This document shows positions 55,140 to 63,875 of a stretch of 64,000 nucleotides of DNA, in pieces. The stretch covers positions 1-64,000 of the forward strand of contig NZ_QYYD01000024.1 in the NCBI RefSeq assembly GCF_003591005.1, in the 5' to 3' direction. Under the pieces are notes generated by a model. That model was not told the origin of the DNA and did no database searches. It saw only the letters and a list, made by a program, of their open reading frames with translations. How positions within the stretch are numbered: the first letter of the stretch is position 1; each line of letters starts with the position of its first letter. This DNA comes from Rhodopseudomonas palustris. GTDB taxonomy: Bacteria; Pseudomonadota; Alphaproteobacteria; Rhizobiales; Xanthobacteraceae. The position numbers were made by a program, and so were the translations under genes.

Positions 55140-55876
55140 ACTCCTATCCGAAACTGGAGATCATCGATCTGTGCGCCGGCTATGCCGACGTTCCGATCGT
55201 CCGCGATTTCTCCACCCGCCTCGCCCCGGGCACGATCACTACGCTGATCGGCGGCAACGGTGCCGGCAAGTCGACGCTGCTGCGGGCGATCTACGGCACC
55301 AATCGCTGGTTCTCAGGCCAGATCGTACTCGATGGCGAGCCGATCCAGCGGCTCGGCCCGGCCGAGCGGCTGAAGCGCGGCGTCGGCTTTGTGCCACAAG
55401 GCCGCTGCAACTTTCCGCAGATGAGCGTCGCCGAGAATCTGAAACTGGGCTGCTACACGCTGTCCGGCCGCCAGCATCAGGCGGCGATTGCTCGCGTGGT
55501 CGGTCAGTTTCCGATGCTGGAACGCAAATGGTCGGAGCTGGCAGGCAATCTCTCCGGCGGCGAACAGCAGGTGCTCGAGACCGCGATGGTGCTCCTCACC
55601 GATCCGCAACTGCTGCTGCTCGACGAGCCATCGCTGGGCCTGTCGCCGAAGACACAGGCGGAAGTCTTCGCCGTCGCCAAGGACGTCGCAAGCGCCGGCG
55701 TGACCGTGCTGGTGGTCGAACAGAACGTCCACGGCGCGCTGCTGGTTTCCGACACGGCGATCGTAATGGAGCTCGGCCGCAAGTTTCTGGAAGGCCCTGC
55801 CCGCGCGGTGCGTGACGATCCGCGCATCCGCGAGGCCTATCTGGGCGGAAATATCAAAGAGGCGATCGCGACATGA
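55136..55876 (+). CDS. HAAT ABC transporter ATPase, LivF type
   Basis: Cytoplasmic ATPase of 246 aa with Walker A GGNGAGKST, FVPQGRCNF, signature GNLSGGEQQV and Walker B LLDEPSLGLSP. The start overlaps the LivG-type stop. The binding-protein gene follows after 109 bp. Confidence 0.93.
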   Translation: MNSYPKLEIIDLCAGYADVPIVRDFSTRLAPGTITTLIGGNGAGKSTLLRAIYGTNRWFSGQIVLDGEPIQRLGPAERLKRGVGFVPQGRCNFPQMSVAENLKLGCYTLSGRQHQAAIARVVGQFPMLERKWSELAGNLSGGEQQVLETAMVLLTDPQLLLLDEPSLGLSPKTQAEVFAVAKDVASAGVTVLVVEQNVHGALLVSDTAIVMELGRKFLEGPARAVRDDPRIREAYLGGNIKEAIAT

Positions 55877-55985
55877 CGCTCCGCATTGGTGTCGACGTTC
55901 CAGCGAGGTTTCCGGGCAATCGCGAGTGCCTGGGATGAGCGTCTCTATTCTGTGACTTAACCTAACAGCTGAAAGAGGCACGACG

Positions 55986-57125
55986 ATGCTGATGAAAAGA
56001 ATAATGCTGGCGATCGGGCTGTCGCTCGTGGCACCAATGGTGTCGGCCCATGCGCAGAACATCGTGATCGGCGCTAGCGTCCCCGACACCGGACCGGCCG
56101 CCGCACCCGCGACCTGGCAACGCTGGGGTTATCAGCTGGCTCTTGACGAAGCCAACGCGGCAGGCGGCGTGCTCGGCAAGAAGGTCGAGATGCTCGCTTA
56201 CGACAACCGCTGCAATCCCTCCGAAGCGGTCAATGTCGCCAACAAGCTGATCGAAGCCAAAGTCGTGGCGATCGTCGGCGCGCATTGCTCTTCGGCGACG
56301 CTCGCAACCATGCCGCTGATCGCTGCCGCCAAGATTCCGCTGCTGGACGGCGTTGCGTCGAGTCCGAAGATCACCGAGCTGTCCGGTGTCGGCGGCAACG
56401 AATGGACGTTCCGCATCAATCCCTCTGACGACGACATGATGAACGCGCTCGGCATCTATCTGAGCAGCAGTTCGAAGATCAAGCGTGTCGCCGTGCTGGG
56501 CGAGGACACCGATTTCGGCCGGGGCGGCGCCGCGGCCTTCGCGGCGGTGGCGAAGAAATACGGCATCGAGGTGATCTCGACCGACTTCCACCCGCAGAGC
56601 TATCCGGACTTCACCTCGCTGCTGACCCGCATCCAACAAAGCAAGCCCGACGCGATCGCGACCTTCCAGCTCGCCGGAGATCAGCTCAACTTCCTGCGCA
56701 ACGCGATGCAGCTCGGCGTGCGGATCCCGTTCATCGGCCGCTTCGACCCCGGCGGCAACAATCTGCAGATCATCCAGGCCGGCGGCATGGAAGGATCGAT
56801 CACCGCCTGGACCTACAGCTATCTGGTCGACACGCCCGCCAACAAGGCGTTCGCCGCGGAGGTCGAGAAGCGCCACAAGACCACGCCGGTGCTGCAGACC
56901 TGGGCCGGATACGACGCCATGCGGTTGGTGCTGACAGCGATCAAGAATGCCGGCTCGACCGACCCGACGGCGGTCCGCGACGCGATCAAGAAGATCGATT
57001 TCACCAATGTCATGGGCGCCAAAGTCACCTTCGACGACCACAACCAAGGCGGCAAAGTCGTTCTGATCGAAGGCATCGCCGACAAGAAGGTCAAGATCCT
57101 GAAAGAAGTCTCGTTGGCCAACTGA
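55986..57125 (+). CDS. HAAT-type ABC transporter substrate-binding protein
   Basis: Periplasmic binding protein of 379 aa with a signal peptide (about residues 1-23, ending SAHAQ) and NIVIGASVPDTGPAAAPATWQRWGYQLALDEAN. It contains DNRCNPSEAVN followed by AIVGAHCSSAT, consistent with a disulphide between the two cysteines. AAGAGG precedes the ATG. It is the fifth gene of the transporter operon; a hairpin terminator follows. Confidence 0.92.
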   Translation: MLMKRIMLAIGLSLVAPMVSAHAQNIVIGASVPDTGPAAAPATWQRWGYQLALDEANAAGGVLGKKVEMLAYDNRCNPSEAVNVANKLIEAKVVAIVGAHCSSATLATMPLIAAAKIPLLDGVASSPKITELSGVGGNEWTFRINPSDDDMMNALGIYLSSSSKIKRVAVLGEDTDFGRGGAAAFAAVAKKYGIEVISTDFHPQSYPDFTSLLTRIQQSKPDAIATFQLAGDQLNFLRNAMQLGVRIPFIGRFDPGGNNLQIIQAGGMEGSITAWTYSYLVDTPANKAFAAEVEKRHKTTPVLQTWAGYDAMRLVLTAIKNAGSTDPTAVRDAIKKIDFTNVMGAKVTFDDHNQGGKVVLIEGIADKKVKILKEVSLAN

Positions 57126-57138
57126 CCGCCGCGCGGGG

Positions 57139-57168
57139 GTCACGGGATCCGCACCCGTGGCCGTTTTG
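57139..57168 (+). terminator. Intrinsic terminator of the transporter operon
   Basis: Stem CACGGG (57141-57146) with CCCGTG (57154-57159), 7-nt loop, followed by GCCGTTTTG. It lies 16 bp past the binding-protein stop. Confidence 0.65.
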
Positions 57169-57624
57169 ACACCAGCTCGAGCCATCAAATCAAATGCGAT
57201 GACGTCGAGCCCGAGCACAGATCACAGCGCGCGCCGGCCTCGTATCGAGAAGCCGACGCGTGCGAAATGGCCGTTGCCGGTGACGCGGGTAATCTGCCAA
57301 TACGTCAACCCAGATTGCCTCGATGGCTCGGGCCGTAGTCGGTGCGGGATCTCGTGCCGGGCCTTTACCATCCGAAGCAGAGATGCGGCGCGGTCGATGC
57401 AGCAGCGGGCCTCGTCCCGATTGTAGACGGTCTGACAAATGACGCCTCGTAGGCGCGGCGGCAGCGGCCGGAAGCCGACGGATGCGCTTGGGCACGTTCC
57501 GTTCGATGAAGTGCCAAGGCGGCGGCAAGATCATCAGCATCTCATCCCACAACATCAAACGCACGCCGGCAGGAAGAGCTGCCAGCGTGCGCAACGGCGG
57601 AGTGCTCGCCGAACAGCCATCAGC
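57169..57624. other. 456-bp gap with no supported gene
   Basis: Open frames exist on both strands, but none has a family-like sequence, a ribosome-binding site or ordinary codon use for this genome. It separates the end of the F420 region from the convergent MFS gene and may be decayed sequence. Confidence 0.5.
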
Positions 57625-59076
57625 TCACTTCGTTTGGACCAACCCTGAAACACTTCGGACCCCGTCCATCGTCTGGTCGATTTCCGGGGAAACATCTTCG
57701 AGTAGTCGGCCGCGTGTTTCGACGCCCAACAATCCGACGGTGAGCGCGCCCACGAGGCCGACAACGGCGAACATGAGAAATACGGCGCTCAGATCGGCAT
57801 AGGCCATGAAGAGGCCGACAACATTCGGACCGACGATCGAAGCCACTCGGGCGAAGGCGCTCGCAGTCCCAACCCCGATCGATCGCACGCCTGTCGGATA
57901 AAGCTCAGGCGTGTAGGTCCAGACGCCAAGATTAGCGAACGACACCATCATCGAGGCCAGTGCCGCGAGCGACATCATGGTAATGGCGGAAGCGTCCTTG
58001 GTGACGAAATGCAGCACGATCAGCGGAAGACTGGCGAGCACAAAGGCGCCAACGAAGAACGTACGGCGAGCGATGCGGTCGAGCACGATCGCGCAGATCA
58101 GACCGGAGATCAGCAGCACCAGATTTCCTGCCACGCTGTAGGTCAGCGCCTCGCTGGTCGACATGTGGTAGCGCGTCCGAAAGATCGTCGGCAGCCAGGT
58201 CATCAGGCCGTAGAGGATCATCGACGAGCAGAACCACAGTACCCACACCAGTAGCGTGCGCTTGAGATACAAAGGATGAAACAGGTGCGAGAACCGGCCC
58301 TGCGTCGAGGCTTGGGAGGCCGTCACCTGCTCCGGGGCCGGCAGGGGCTTGCCGCTTTGGGTCTGCACCACAGTCTCGATCTTGCTGAGAATACGATCGG
58401 CGGCAATGGTCTGACCGTTGCGCGCCAGCCAACGCGGCGACTCCGGAACGAGGCGGCGCAGGATGATGGTCAGCAGTGCCGGCACCGCGCCGATGACGAA
58501 CATCCACTGCCAGCCGAGATGCGGCACCACGAAGATGCTGGTGACCGAGGCGGCGAGGAAGCCGACCGGCAACATCAGCTGATACAACGACAGGAAGCGG
58601 CCGCGTTGCGACGATTTTGCGATCTCGCTGACGTAAGTCGCGGCCACCGGGATCTCGCCGCCGATGCCCCAGCCCTGCAGGAAGCGAAACAGCGCCAGCG
58701 ACCACACGCTCCAGGCGAACGAGCAGGCCAGGCCAAACACCGACAGGATCAAGATGGTCCAGTTCAGGACGCGGATGCGGCCGTAGCGCTCTGCGAGATA
58801 GCCGAACAGCGGCGCACCGATGAGCTGCCCGGCAAATCCGCTCGAAAGCAGAAAGCCGATCTCGGCGGGCTTGAGATGCCACTCCTGAATCAGCGCCGGG
58901 ATCACGAACGCGATCGCGATCGCGTCGAAGCCGTCGAAGAAGGTCGCCATTCCAAGGATGGATCGAATCTTGAGGTGCCATCGCGTGATCGGCAGGCGGT
59001 CGACCCGCGCTGCGATGTCGGCGGCGGATATTGGCGAGGTCATCACGGACCCGTTTGGCGCAGACATTTCGTACAT
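57625..59076 (-). CDS. MFS transporter (aromatic acid:proton symporter type)
   Basis: Major facilitator protein of 483 aa with 12 predicted membrane helices, a central cytoplasmic loop around residues 210-265, and the MFS motifs GYLAERYGRIRVLN (loop 2-3) and RFLQGWGIGGEIPVAATYVSE. The order resembles the sugar/aromatic-acid porters (PcaK, BenK and related). GAGGGG precedes the ATG at 59076. It is the last gene of the minus-strand aromatic operon and probably imports its substrate. Confidence 0.9.
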   Translation of the reverse strand: MYEMSAPNGSVMTSPISAADIAARVDRLPITRWHLKIRSILGMATFFDGFDAIAIAFVIPALIQEWHLKPAEIGFLLSSGFAGQLIGAPLFGYLAERYGRIRVLNWTILILSVFGLACSFAWSVWSLALFRFLQGWGIGGEIPVAATYVSEIAKSSQRGRFLSLYQLMLPVGFLAASVTSIFVVPHLGWQWMFVIGAVPALLTIILRRLVPESPRWLARNGQTIAADRILSKIETVVQTQSGKPLPAPEQVTASQASTQGRFSHLFHPLYLKRTLLVWVLWFCSSMILYGLMTWLPTIFRTRYHMSTSEALTYSVAGNLVLLISGLICAIVLDRIARRTFFVGAFVLASLPLIVLHFVTKDASAITMMSLAALASMMVSFANLGVWTYTPELYPTGVRSIGVGTASAFARVASIVGPNVVGLFMAYADLSAVFLMFAVVGLVGALTVGLLGVETRGRLLEDVSPEIDQTMDGVRSVSGLVQTK

Positions 59077-59120
59077 CTCATCCCCTCTCAGCGATGTGGC
59101 GGAAACGGCGGTTCAACCTG

Positions 59121-60143
59121 TCATATGTCGAGGACCAGTCGCGCCGAGCGGGCGCGCGAGCAGCAGACCGCGATGCGATCATTGGCTGCCCATTCGCTCT
59201 CGGTTTGGTACGCGTCGCGGTGGTCGGGAACGCCTTCGATGACGTCGATCAGACACGTCCCGCAAACGCCCTGTTCGCACGACAACGGCACATCGACGCC
59301 GGCGGCGAGCAGCGCCGCCGCGATCGTCTGATCGCTCAAAACTCTCACCGTGACGCCGCTGCGCACCGCGGTGACGTCGAATTCCTCGCCGCCTTCGGTG
59401 ACGCCGGCGGCCGTGAAGGCTTCGTGATGCAGCCGGCCTTCCGGCCACCCCTTGCGCCGCGCTTCGGCGAGCACTGACTCGATGAACGGCGCCGGGCCGC
59501 AGACATACAAGTGCTCGTCGGCCGTGGCCGAAGGGATGTCGCGCTCGACCGCGAAGCGCTGCCCGCCGTCGCCATTGTCGAGGTGCAGACGGACCTTGGG
59601 CGCGTAGCGGCTGCGCTGCAGTTCAGGCCAGAACGCCGCGGCGGCTCGCGAGCGCGCGCAGTAATGAAGTTCGAAATCGGCGCCACGGCGCTCGAGATCC
59701 GCCGCCATGGCGAGCAACGGCGTGACGCCGATGCCGCCGCCAATCAACACGCTGCGGCGGGCGCTGCGGACCAACGGGAAATTGTTGCGCGGTTCGCCGA
59801 TCGTGAGCCGATCACCAGCCTCGAGGTCGCGGTGGATGGCCAGCGAGCCGCCGCGCGACTCGGTCTCCAGTTTGATGCCGAGGCGATAGGTTGAGGTGTC
59901 TGCTGGATCGCCGCACAGCGAGTACTGGCGGACGATTTTAGGAGAGATGTGAACATCGATATGCGCGCCAGGCTCGAAGCACGGCATCGGCGATCCATCA
60001 GCGGGCGCGAGCTCGATGATGACGATGCCGTCGCCGGCGTTGACGCGCCGCACCACCGTGACGTCGATCAAACGGTCGGCGCGGCCGGCCGCGATTGGTT
60101 GGACCTCGGGCACACTCATCGTAAGCATCTGTGCTGCATTCAT
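59121..60143 (-). CDS. VanB-type ferredoxin-NAD(P)H reductase
   Basis: Reductase of 340 aa of the phthalate dioxygenase reductase type: FMN domain (RQYSLCGDPAD), NAD domain (IGGGIGVTPLLAMA and YVCGPAPFIESV) and a C-terminal plant-type [2Fe-2S] domain with Cys289, Cys294 and Cys297 (CEQGVCGTC) and Cys327 or 328. It passes electrons from NAD(P)H to the Rieske oxygenase encoded 24 bp upstream. The start could also be the in-frame ATG at 60119. Confidence 0.92.
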   Translation of the reverse strand: MNAAQMLTMSVPEVQPIAAGRADRLIDVTVVRRVNAGDGIVIIELAPADGSPMPCFEPGAHIDVHISPKIVRQYSLCGDPADTSTYRLGIKLETESRGGSLAIHRDLEAGDRLTIGEPRNNFPLVRSARRSVLIGGGIGVTPLLAMAADLERRGADFELHYCARSRAAAAFWPELQRSRYAPKVRLHLDNGDGGQRFAVERDIPSATADEHLYVCGPAPFIESVLAEARRKGWPEGRLHHEAFTAAGVTEGGEEFDVTAVRSGVTVRVLSDQTIAAALLAAGVDVPLSCEQGVCGTCLIDVIEGVPDHRDAYQTESEWAANDRIAVCCSRARSARLVLDI

Positions 60144-60167
60144 CGAGCTGGCTCCCCGGGCGCCGCG

Positions 60168-61205
60168 CTAATGAGACCGATCCGGCTGAGCGGCCGTTTC
60201 CTCGCGAAGCATGCGGTCGATCGTCCTGCGGAACGCCACCGAGCCGGCATCGAAGGCGATGTCGACGGTCTTGGCGTGGGGTAGCAGATCCATGGTGAGC
60301 TGCTGCGCCGCCAGCACCTCGGCATCCTCCTCGAGCGTCGCGTCGATCTGCGCCTTCAGGAGCTGCGTCGTGTCCGGGTCGTCGATCTTGAAATTGCGAA
60401 CTTCGGTCCAGAACAGATGCGCGGTCTTGTCGGTTTCCGGCGTCACGACATTGAGATTCCACCGCTCGATGCCTTGACTGCGGTTGCCCTCCATCGCGCC
60501 GGTGCCGACCTTGGCGCCGCCCACTTCGAGCCAGACGTAGCAAGGCGGCGCGGCCGTCGCGATCTGCCAGCGATCGATGTTGCTATCGAAGCCGCCGAGC
60601 TTGACGAAGGTCGGCGGCGGCGGCACGTCATGCATCCAGCGCGTCACCTTGACGGTGTCGCCCTGACGCGTCGTGGTGACGGCGTGGCGCGCGACGTCCA
60701 GGGTGCCGATGGTGCGGCCGTGGACGTAGGACAGATGGCTGAGATCGAGCAGATTATCGACGCCGTAAAGATAGTTGGCCTTGACGTCGACGCGCGCGCC
60801 GACGGCGGCCCAGCCCTCTCGGTCGATGATGCTGAAGTCGGGCAGCCGCGCCTCGTCGGCCAGCGCCGGATCGCCCATCCAGATCCACACCATCTGCCAG
60901 CGCTCGATCAGCGGGAAAGACTTGATCCTGGCGGCAGCCGGAATTTTCTCCTGCCCTGGCATCGAGATGCAGCGACCGGCGCGGTCGAAGACCAGGCCGT
61001 GGTAGCCGCACTGCACGTCGTCGTTGACGAGCTTGCCGATCGACAGCGGCACGTTGCGATGACAGCACCGGTCCTCGATCGCCACCGCCTCGCCTGCCCC
61101 GGTCCGATACAGCAAAACAGGCTCATTCAGGATGCGGCGGGCAAGCAGGCTGCGGCCGAGCTCTTCGCTCCTCGCCGCGACGTACCAGTGGTTTCTCAGG
61201 AACAT
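60168..61205 (-). CDS. VanA-type Rieske oxygenase
   Basis: Oxygenase of 345 aa with the Rieske site Cys47-x-His49 and Cys66-x-x-His69, and the mononuclear iron motif DNLLDLSHLSYVH around residues 150-162. This is the VanA group (vanillate O-demethylase and related), single-component alpha oxygenases that work with a VanB-type reductase. Reactions in the group are O-demethylation or ring hydroxylation of aromatic acids; sequence alone does not choose. The 95-bp gap upstream is AT-rich and may hold an extra promoter. Confidence 0.92.
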   Translation of the reverse strand: MFLRNHWYVAARSEELGRSLLARRILNEPVLLYRTGAGEAVAIEDRCCHRNVPLSIGKLVNDDVQCGYHGLVFDRAGRCISMPGQEKIPAAARIKSFPLIERWQMVWIWMGDPALADEARLPDFSIIDREGWAAVGARVDVKANYLYGVDNLLDLSHLSYVHGRTIGTLDVARHAVTTTRQGDTVKVTRWMHDVPPPPTFVKLGGFDSNIDRWQIATAAPPCYVWLEVGGAKVGTGAMEGNRSQGIERWNLNVVTPETDKTAHLFWTEVRNFKIDDPDTTQLLKAQIDATLEEDAEVLAAQQLTMDLLPHAKTVDIAFDAGSVAFRRTIDRMLREETAAQPDRSH

Positions 61206-61300
61206 GTCGCTCTCCGCATTTAGTAAGCTATCTATGTATTTGATCGAGGGTCAAAGCCAAACTGTGAGCGGTGTGCCGCCTCTTCGTGCAGCCGTTCGCC

Positions 61301-62077
61301 TCAGATCGAACGGATGACACCGCCGTCGACCGGGATCGCCGCCCCGGTGACATAGGCGGAGCGCTCGGAAACGAGGAACGCCGCCACGCTGGCGATGTCG
61401 TCGGGCGTGCCGAAACGCTGCAGCGGAATGTCCGACAGTTTGGATTTGTAATACGCTGCCGAATCCATGTCCGAGACCGCAACGCCACCCTTGAACCGCT
61501 CGGTGAAGATGCGGCCGGGCACGATGGTGTTGAACAGGATGCCGTCCGCTGCGTAGTCGCGCGACAGGCTCTTCATCAGGCCGGCTGCGCCGGGACGCGT
61601 CGCGTTCGACGCGACGAGATCCGGGATAGGTTCGCGGACCGAGCGTGCCTGAACCGTCACTACGCGTCCCCAGCCCTTGGCCTGCATGTGAGGCAGCACC
61701 AACCGCACCAGCCGGGCAAGCGGCAGCACCGTCGCCTCAAAGGCGGCCGTCAGATCAGCGTCCGTTAGAGATTCGAAATTGCCGCGACGCGGTGACGCGC
61801 AAATCGCGATCAGAATGTCGAGGCCGCCGAACTCGGCAACGGTTCTGCTCACCATCGAGTCCAGGTCGGAGGCGACGCTGAGGTCCGCCGTGCAGCCGAT
61901 GACGCGGGCTCCGGACGCCGCCTGGATCTCCCCGGCCGCCTTCTGAATCTCGACTTCGTGGCGCGCGCAAATCGAAACGTTGCAGCCTTCGGCCGCGAGC
62001 AGGTCGGCGCACGCGCGTCCGATGCCGCGGCTCGCCGCGGTGACGAGCGCCGTACGCCCCTTAATGCCGAGATCCAT
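61301..62077 (-). CDS. SDR family oxidoreductase, atypical active site
   Basis: Short-chain dehydrogenase-fold protein of 258 aa. The cofactor motif TAASRGIGRA is at residues 13-22, and the C-terminal GAAIPVDGGVIRSI is standard. Where classical SDRs have Tyr-x-x-x-Lys, this one reads SNATRPGAAGL, so the usual catalytic Tyr and Lys are missing. A divergent SDR branch with this SN...R pattern exists and its chemistry is poorly known. It lies 3 bp after the NMT1-fold gene. In a Rieske dioxygenase operon a cis-dihydrodiol dehydrogenase would be expected, but the altered active site makes that uncertain. Confidence 0.85.
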   Translation of the reverse strand: MDLGIKGRTALVTAASRGIGRACADLLAAEGCNVSICARHEVEIQKAAGEIQAASGARVIGCTADLSVASDLDSMVSRTVAEFGGLDILIAICASPRRGNFESLTDADLTAAFEATVLPLARLVRLVLPHMQAKGWGRVVTVQARSVREPIPDLVASNATRPGAAGLMKSLSRDYAADGILFNTIVPGRIFTERFKGGVAVSDMDSAAYYKSKLSDIPLQRFGTPDDIASVAAFLVSERSAYVTGAAIPVDGGVIRSI

Positions 62078-62080
62078 GTG

Positions 62081-63064
62081 TTACCTCGTGACTTCGGTGT
62101 CGGCGAGCGCTTCGGCCGCCGTGTAAATGCGATTGAACCAGCCGTCGCGCTCCAGTGCGTCGAGAAAGGAAGGGTCGTAGATCTGGAGCGGACTCATCGA
62201 TGCCGCTGCAGGATAGTCGGCCACAAAAGAATCCAGGACCTTCTGCAATCCGCTGAACGAGGCTCGCGGCACTCTCGAAAACCGAGCGGTGTAGAACTCG
62301 TAGATGCGTGCGACGCCGGCCTCGTCCGTGAAGTCGAGATGCCTCCGCAGCGCCGCGCGCGCTAGATCCGGCTTCGTCCTGAACGCGTGGACGGCCCGCG
62401 CATAGCCCTCGACGACCCGCGCCACAAGATCCGGCCGCATCGCGGCAAGGCGCCTGGTCGTGACCACGACCGGTCCCTGGAAGTCGAACTCCTCGCTCAG
62501 ATCCGACAGAACGGAAAGGCCCTCGCTCGGCGCGGCGGCGAAGCGATAGTCGGCGGGCAGCACGCCCGCGGCGATGCGCCCGGCACGCAACTCCTCGAAG
62601 ATCACCGGATAGCGCTTGAGCGAGGCGATCGAGACCTCGGCGCTGGACAGGCCCCAGCGGCCGAGCATCTGGGCCGCGCAATAGCCGGTCTGCCCCGCCG
62701 CCGTCAGCACGCCGATGTCACGGCCGCGGAGTTGACCGGGCTCTTTGATATCCGCCGCCCCGACGATGAACAACGCCGGCCGCGGCTCGGCGGCGAGCAG
62801 GATGACCGGGTCGTGGCCCTCGAGCGCCCACTGCACCACGGGGACAGCACCGAACTCGGCGATGTCCCAGTCACCATCGACCAGACCGGTGATCCCGGCG
62901 GGACCGGCGGTCTCCATGCCGGCGATGACGAGGTCGATCCCGGCTTGCCGAAACGCCCCCGCCGCAAGACCGACGACAGCCAGACTCTGCGCGGTCGATC
63001 GGATGCCGATCGCCAGCCTGACTGTTTCGAGGCCGGCGGATCGCGGCGCGGGTGCCGCGCTCAT
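62081..63064 (-). CDS. NMT1/ThiY-fold protein without signal peptide
   Basis: Protein of 327 aa with the periplasmic-binding-protein type 2 fold of the nitrate/taurine/thiamine-precursor group (LVDGDWDIAEFGAVPVVQWALEG, GRDIGVLTAAGQTGYCAAQM). The N-terminus MSAAPAPRSAGLETVRLAIG has no signal peptide or lipobox, and no cognate permease or ATPase is near. This fold is also used by cytoplasmic 4,5-dihydroxyphthalate decarboxylase (Pht5), which works in pathways with a Rieske oxygenase and a LigAB-type dioxygenase. An enzyme is therefore a serious alternative to a transporter subunit. The start overlaps the dioxygenase stop by 4 bp. Confidence 0.8.
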   Translation of the reverse strand: MSAAPAPRSAGLETVRLAIGIRSTAQSLAVVGLAAGAFRQAGIDLVIAGMETAGPAGITGLVDGDWDIAEFGAVPVVQWALEGHDPVILLAAEPRPALFIVGAADIKEPGQLRGRDIGVLTAAGQTGYCAAQMLGRWGLSSAEVSIASLKRYPVIFEELRAGRIAAGVLPADYRFAAAPSEGLSVLSDLSEEFDFQGPVVVTTRRLAAMRPDLVARVVEGYARAVHAFRTKPDLARAALRRHLDFTDEAGVARIYEFYTARFSRVPRASFSGLQKVLDSFVADYPAAASMSPLQIYDPSFLDALERDGWFNRIYTAAEALADTEVTR

Positions 63065-63873
63065 GAGAACACGCTGACGGCGCAGCCGGTCTGCCAGGCT
63101 TCGATCGGCGCATAGCTCAGCGTCTGCGCCGGCCGTCCCTCAGTAGCGCCGAGCACGACCGCCCAGGGCCGTATTTCCCAACTGCCGAATCCGGCCTGGT
63201 CGAGCCGAGACAGCGGAATGTCGAGCATCGACGTCGGCGTCTCGCTGGCCAACATGGCCAAGAACTCCCGATCGAATTCCGGGTCGAGACGGTTCGCCTC
63301 GGCGGCTCCGGGCGCATGTGACAGGCCGCCGGTGGCGATGACGGCGACGCGCTCGGGCCGTAGCCCAATGGTCTTGCGCAGAACTCGCCCGAACTCGTAG
63401 CAGCGTCGCAGCGACGGCATCGGTGCGACCTGGCAGTTCACCATGATCCAGACGATTGGTATGTCGCGCTGCGGCCGGATCAGGCTCATCGGCACCATCA
63501 CGCTGTGCTCGAGCTTGAGCCCGCGCGAGAACGCCGGATCGAAACCGGAATCCATCGCCGCCTCGAGAAGATGCGCCGCCAGATCCGGGGCGCCCGGCAC
63601 GCGGCCCTTGGGCATGCCGAGCCACTTCTCGACCGGCCCCTCGTAGTCGTCGTTGATGCCGACGCAGAACGCCGGCATGCGATCGACGAAGAAATTGGTG
63701 AAATGATCGGGCGCAACGAAGACGATCGCGTCGGGCTTGCTGGCGTCGAGAAGGGCGCCGACAGCGGCGGCGGCGTCGAGAAAGCCGCGGCGCTGCTGCT
63801 CGGGCGCCTTGTCGGTGAAGGCGGCGATGCCGGGCGCGTGACTCATGGCGGCCGCGAAGGCGAGATCACCCAT
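63061..63873 (-). CDS. LigB-type class III extradiol dioxygenase
   Basis: Catalytic subunit of 270 aa. His in AAMSHAPGI near residue 12 and in FVAPDHFTNFF, plus the loop IATGGLSHAPG, match the LigB fold. It is only moderately like the enzyme at 28975. No LigA-like small subunit follows it; the truncated gene upstream could be one, or it may work alone like MhpB. It starts 2 bp after the partial gene and overlaps the NMT1-fold gene. It probably cleaves the catecholic product of the Rieske/SDR steps. Confidence 0.87.
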   Translation of the reverse strand: MGDLAFAAAMSHAPGIAAFTDKAPEQQRRGFLDAAAAVGALLDASKPDAIVFVAPDHFTNFFVDRMPAFCVGINDDYEGPVEKWLGMPKGRVPGAPDLAAHLLEAAMDSGFDPAFSRGLKLEHSVMVPMSLIRPQRDIPIVWIMVNCQVAPMPSLRRCYEFGRVLRKTIGLRPERVAVIATGGLSHAPGAAEANRLDPEFDREFLAMLASETPTSMLDIPLSRLDQAGFGSWEIRPWAVVLGATEGRPAQTLSYAPIEAWQTGCAVSVFS

Positions 63874-63875
63874 GT

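Noticed and set aside
57190-57594. A 134-codon minus-strand frame and a neighbouring frame in the 57.2-57.6 kb gap
   Set aside because: Neither gives a recognisable domain or ribosome-binding site, and codon use is unlike the other genes.
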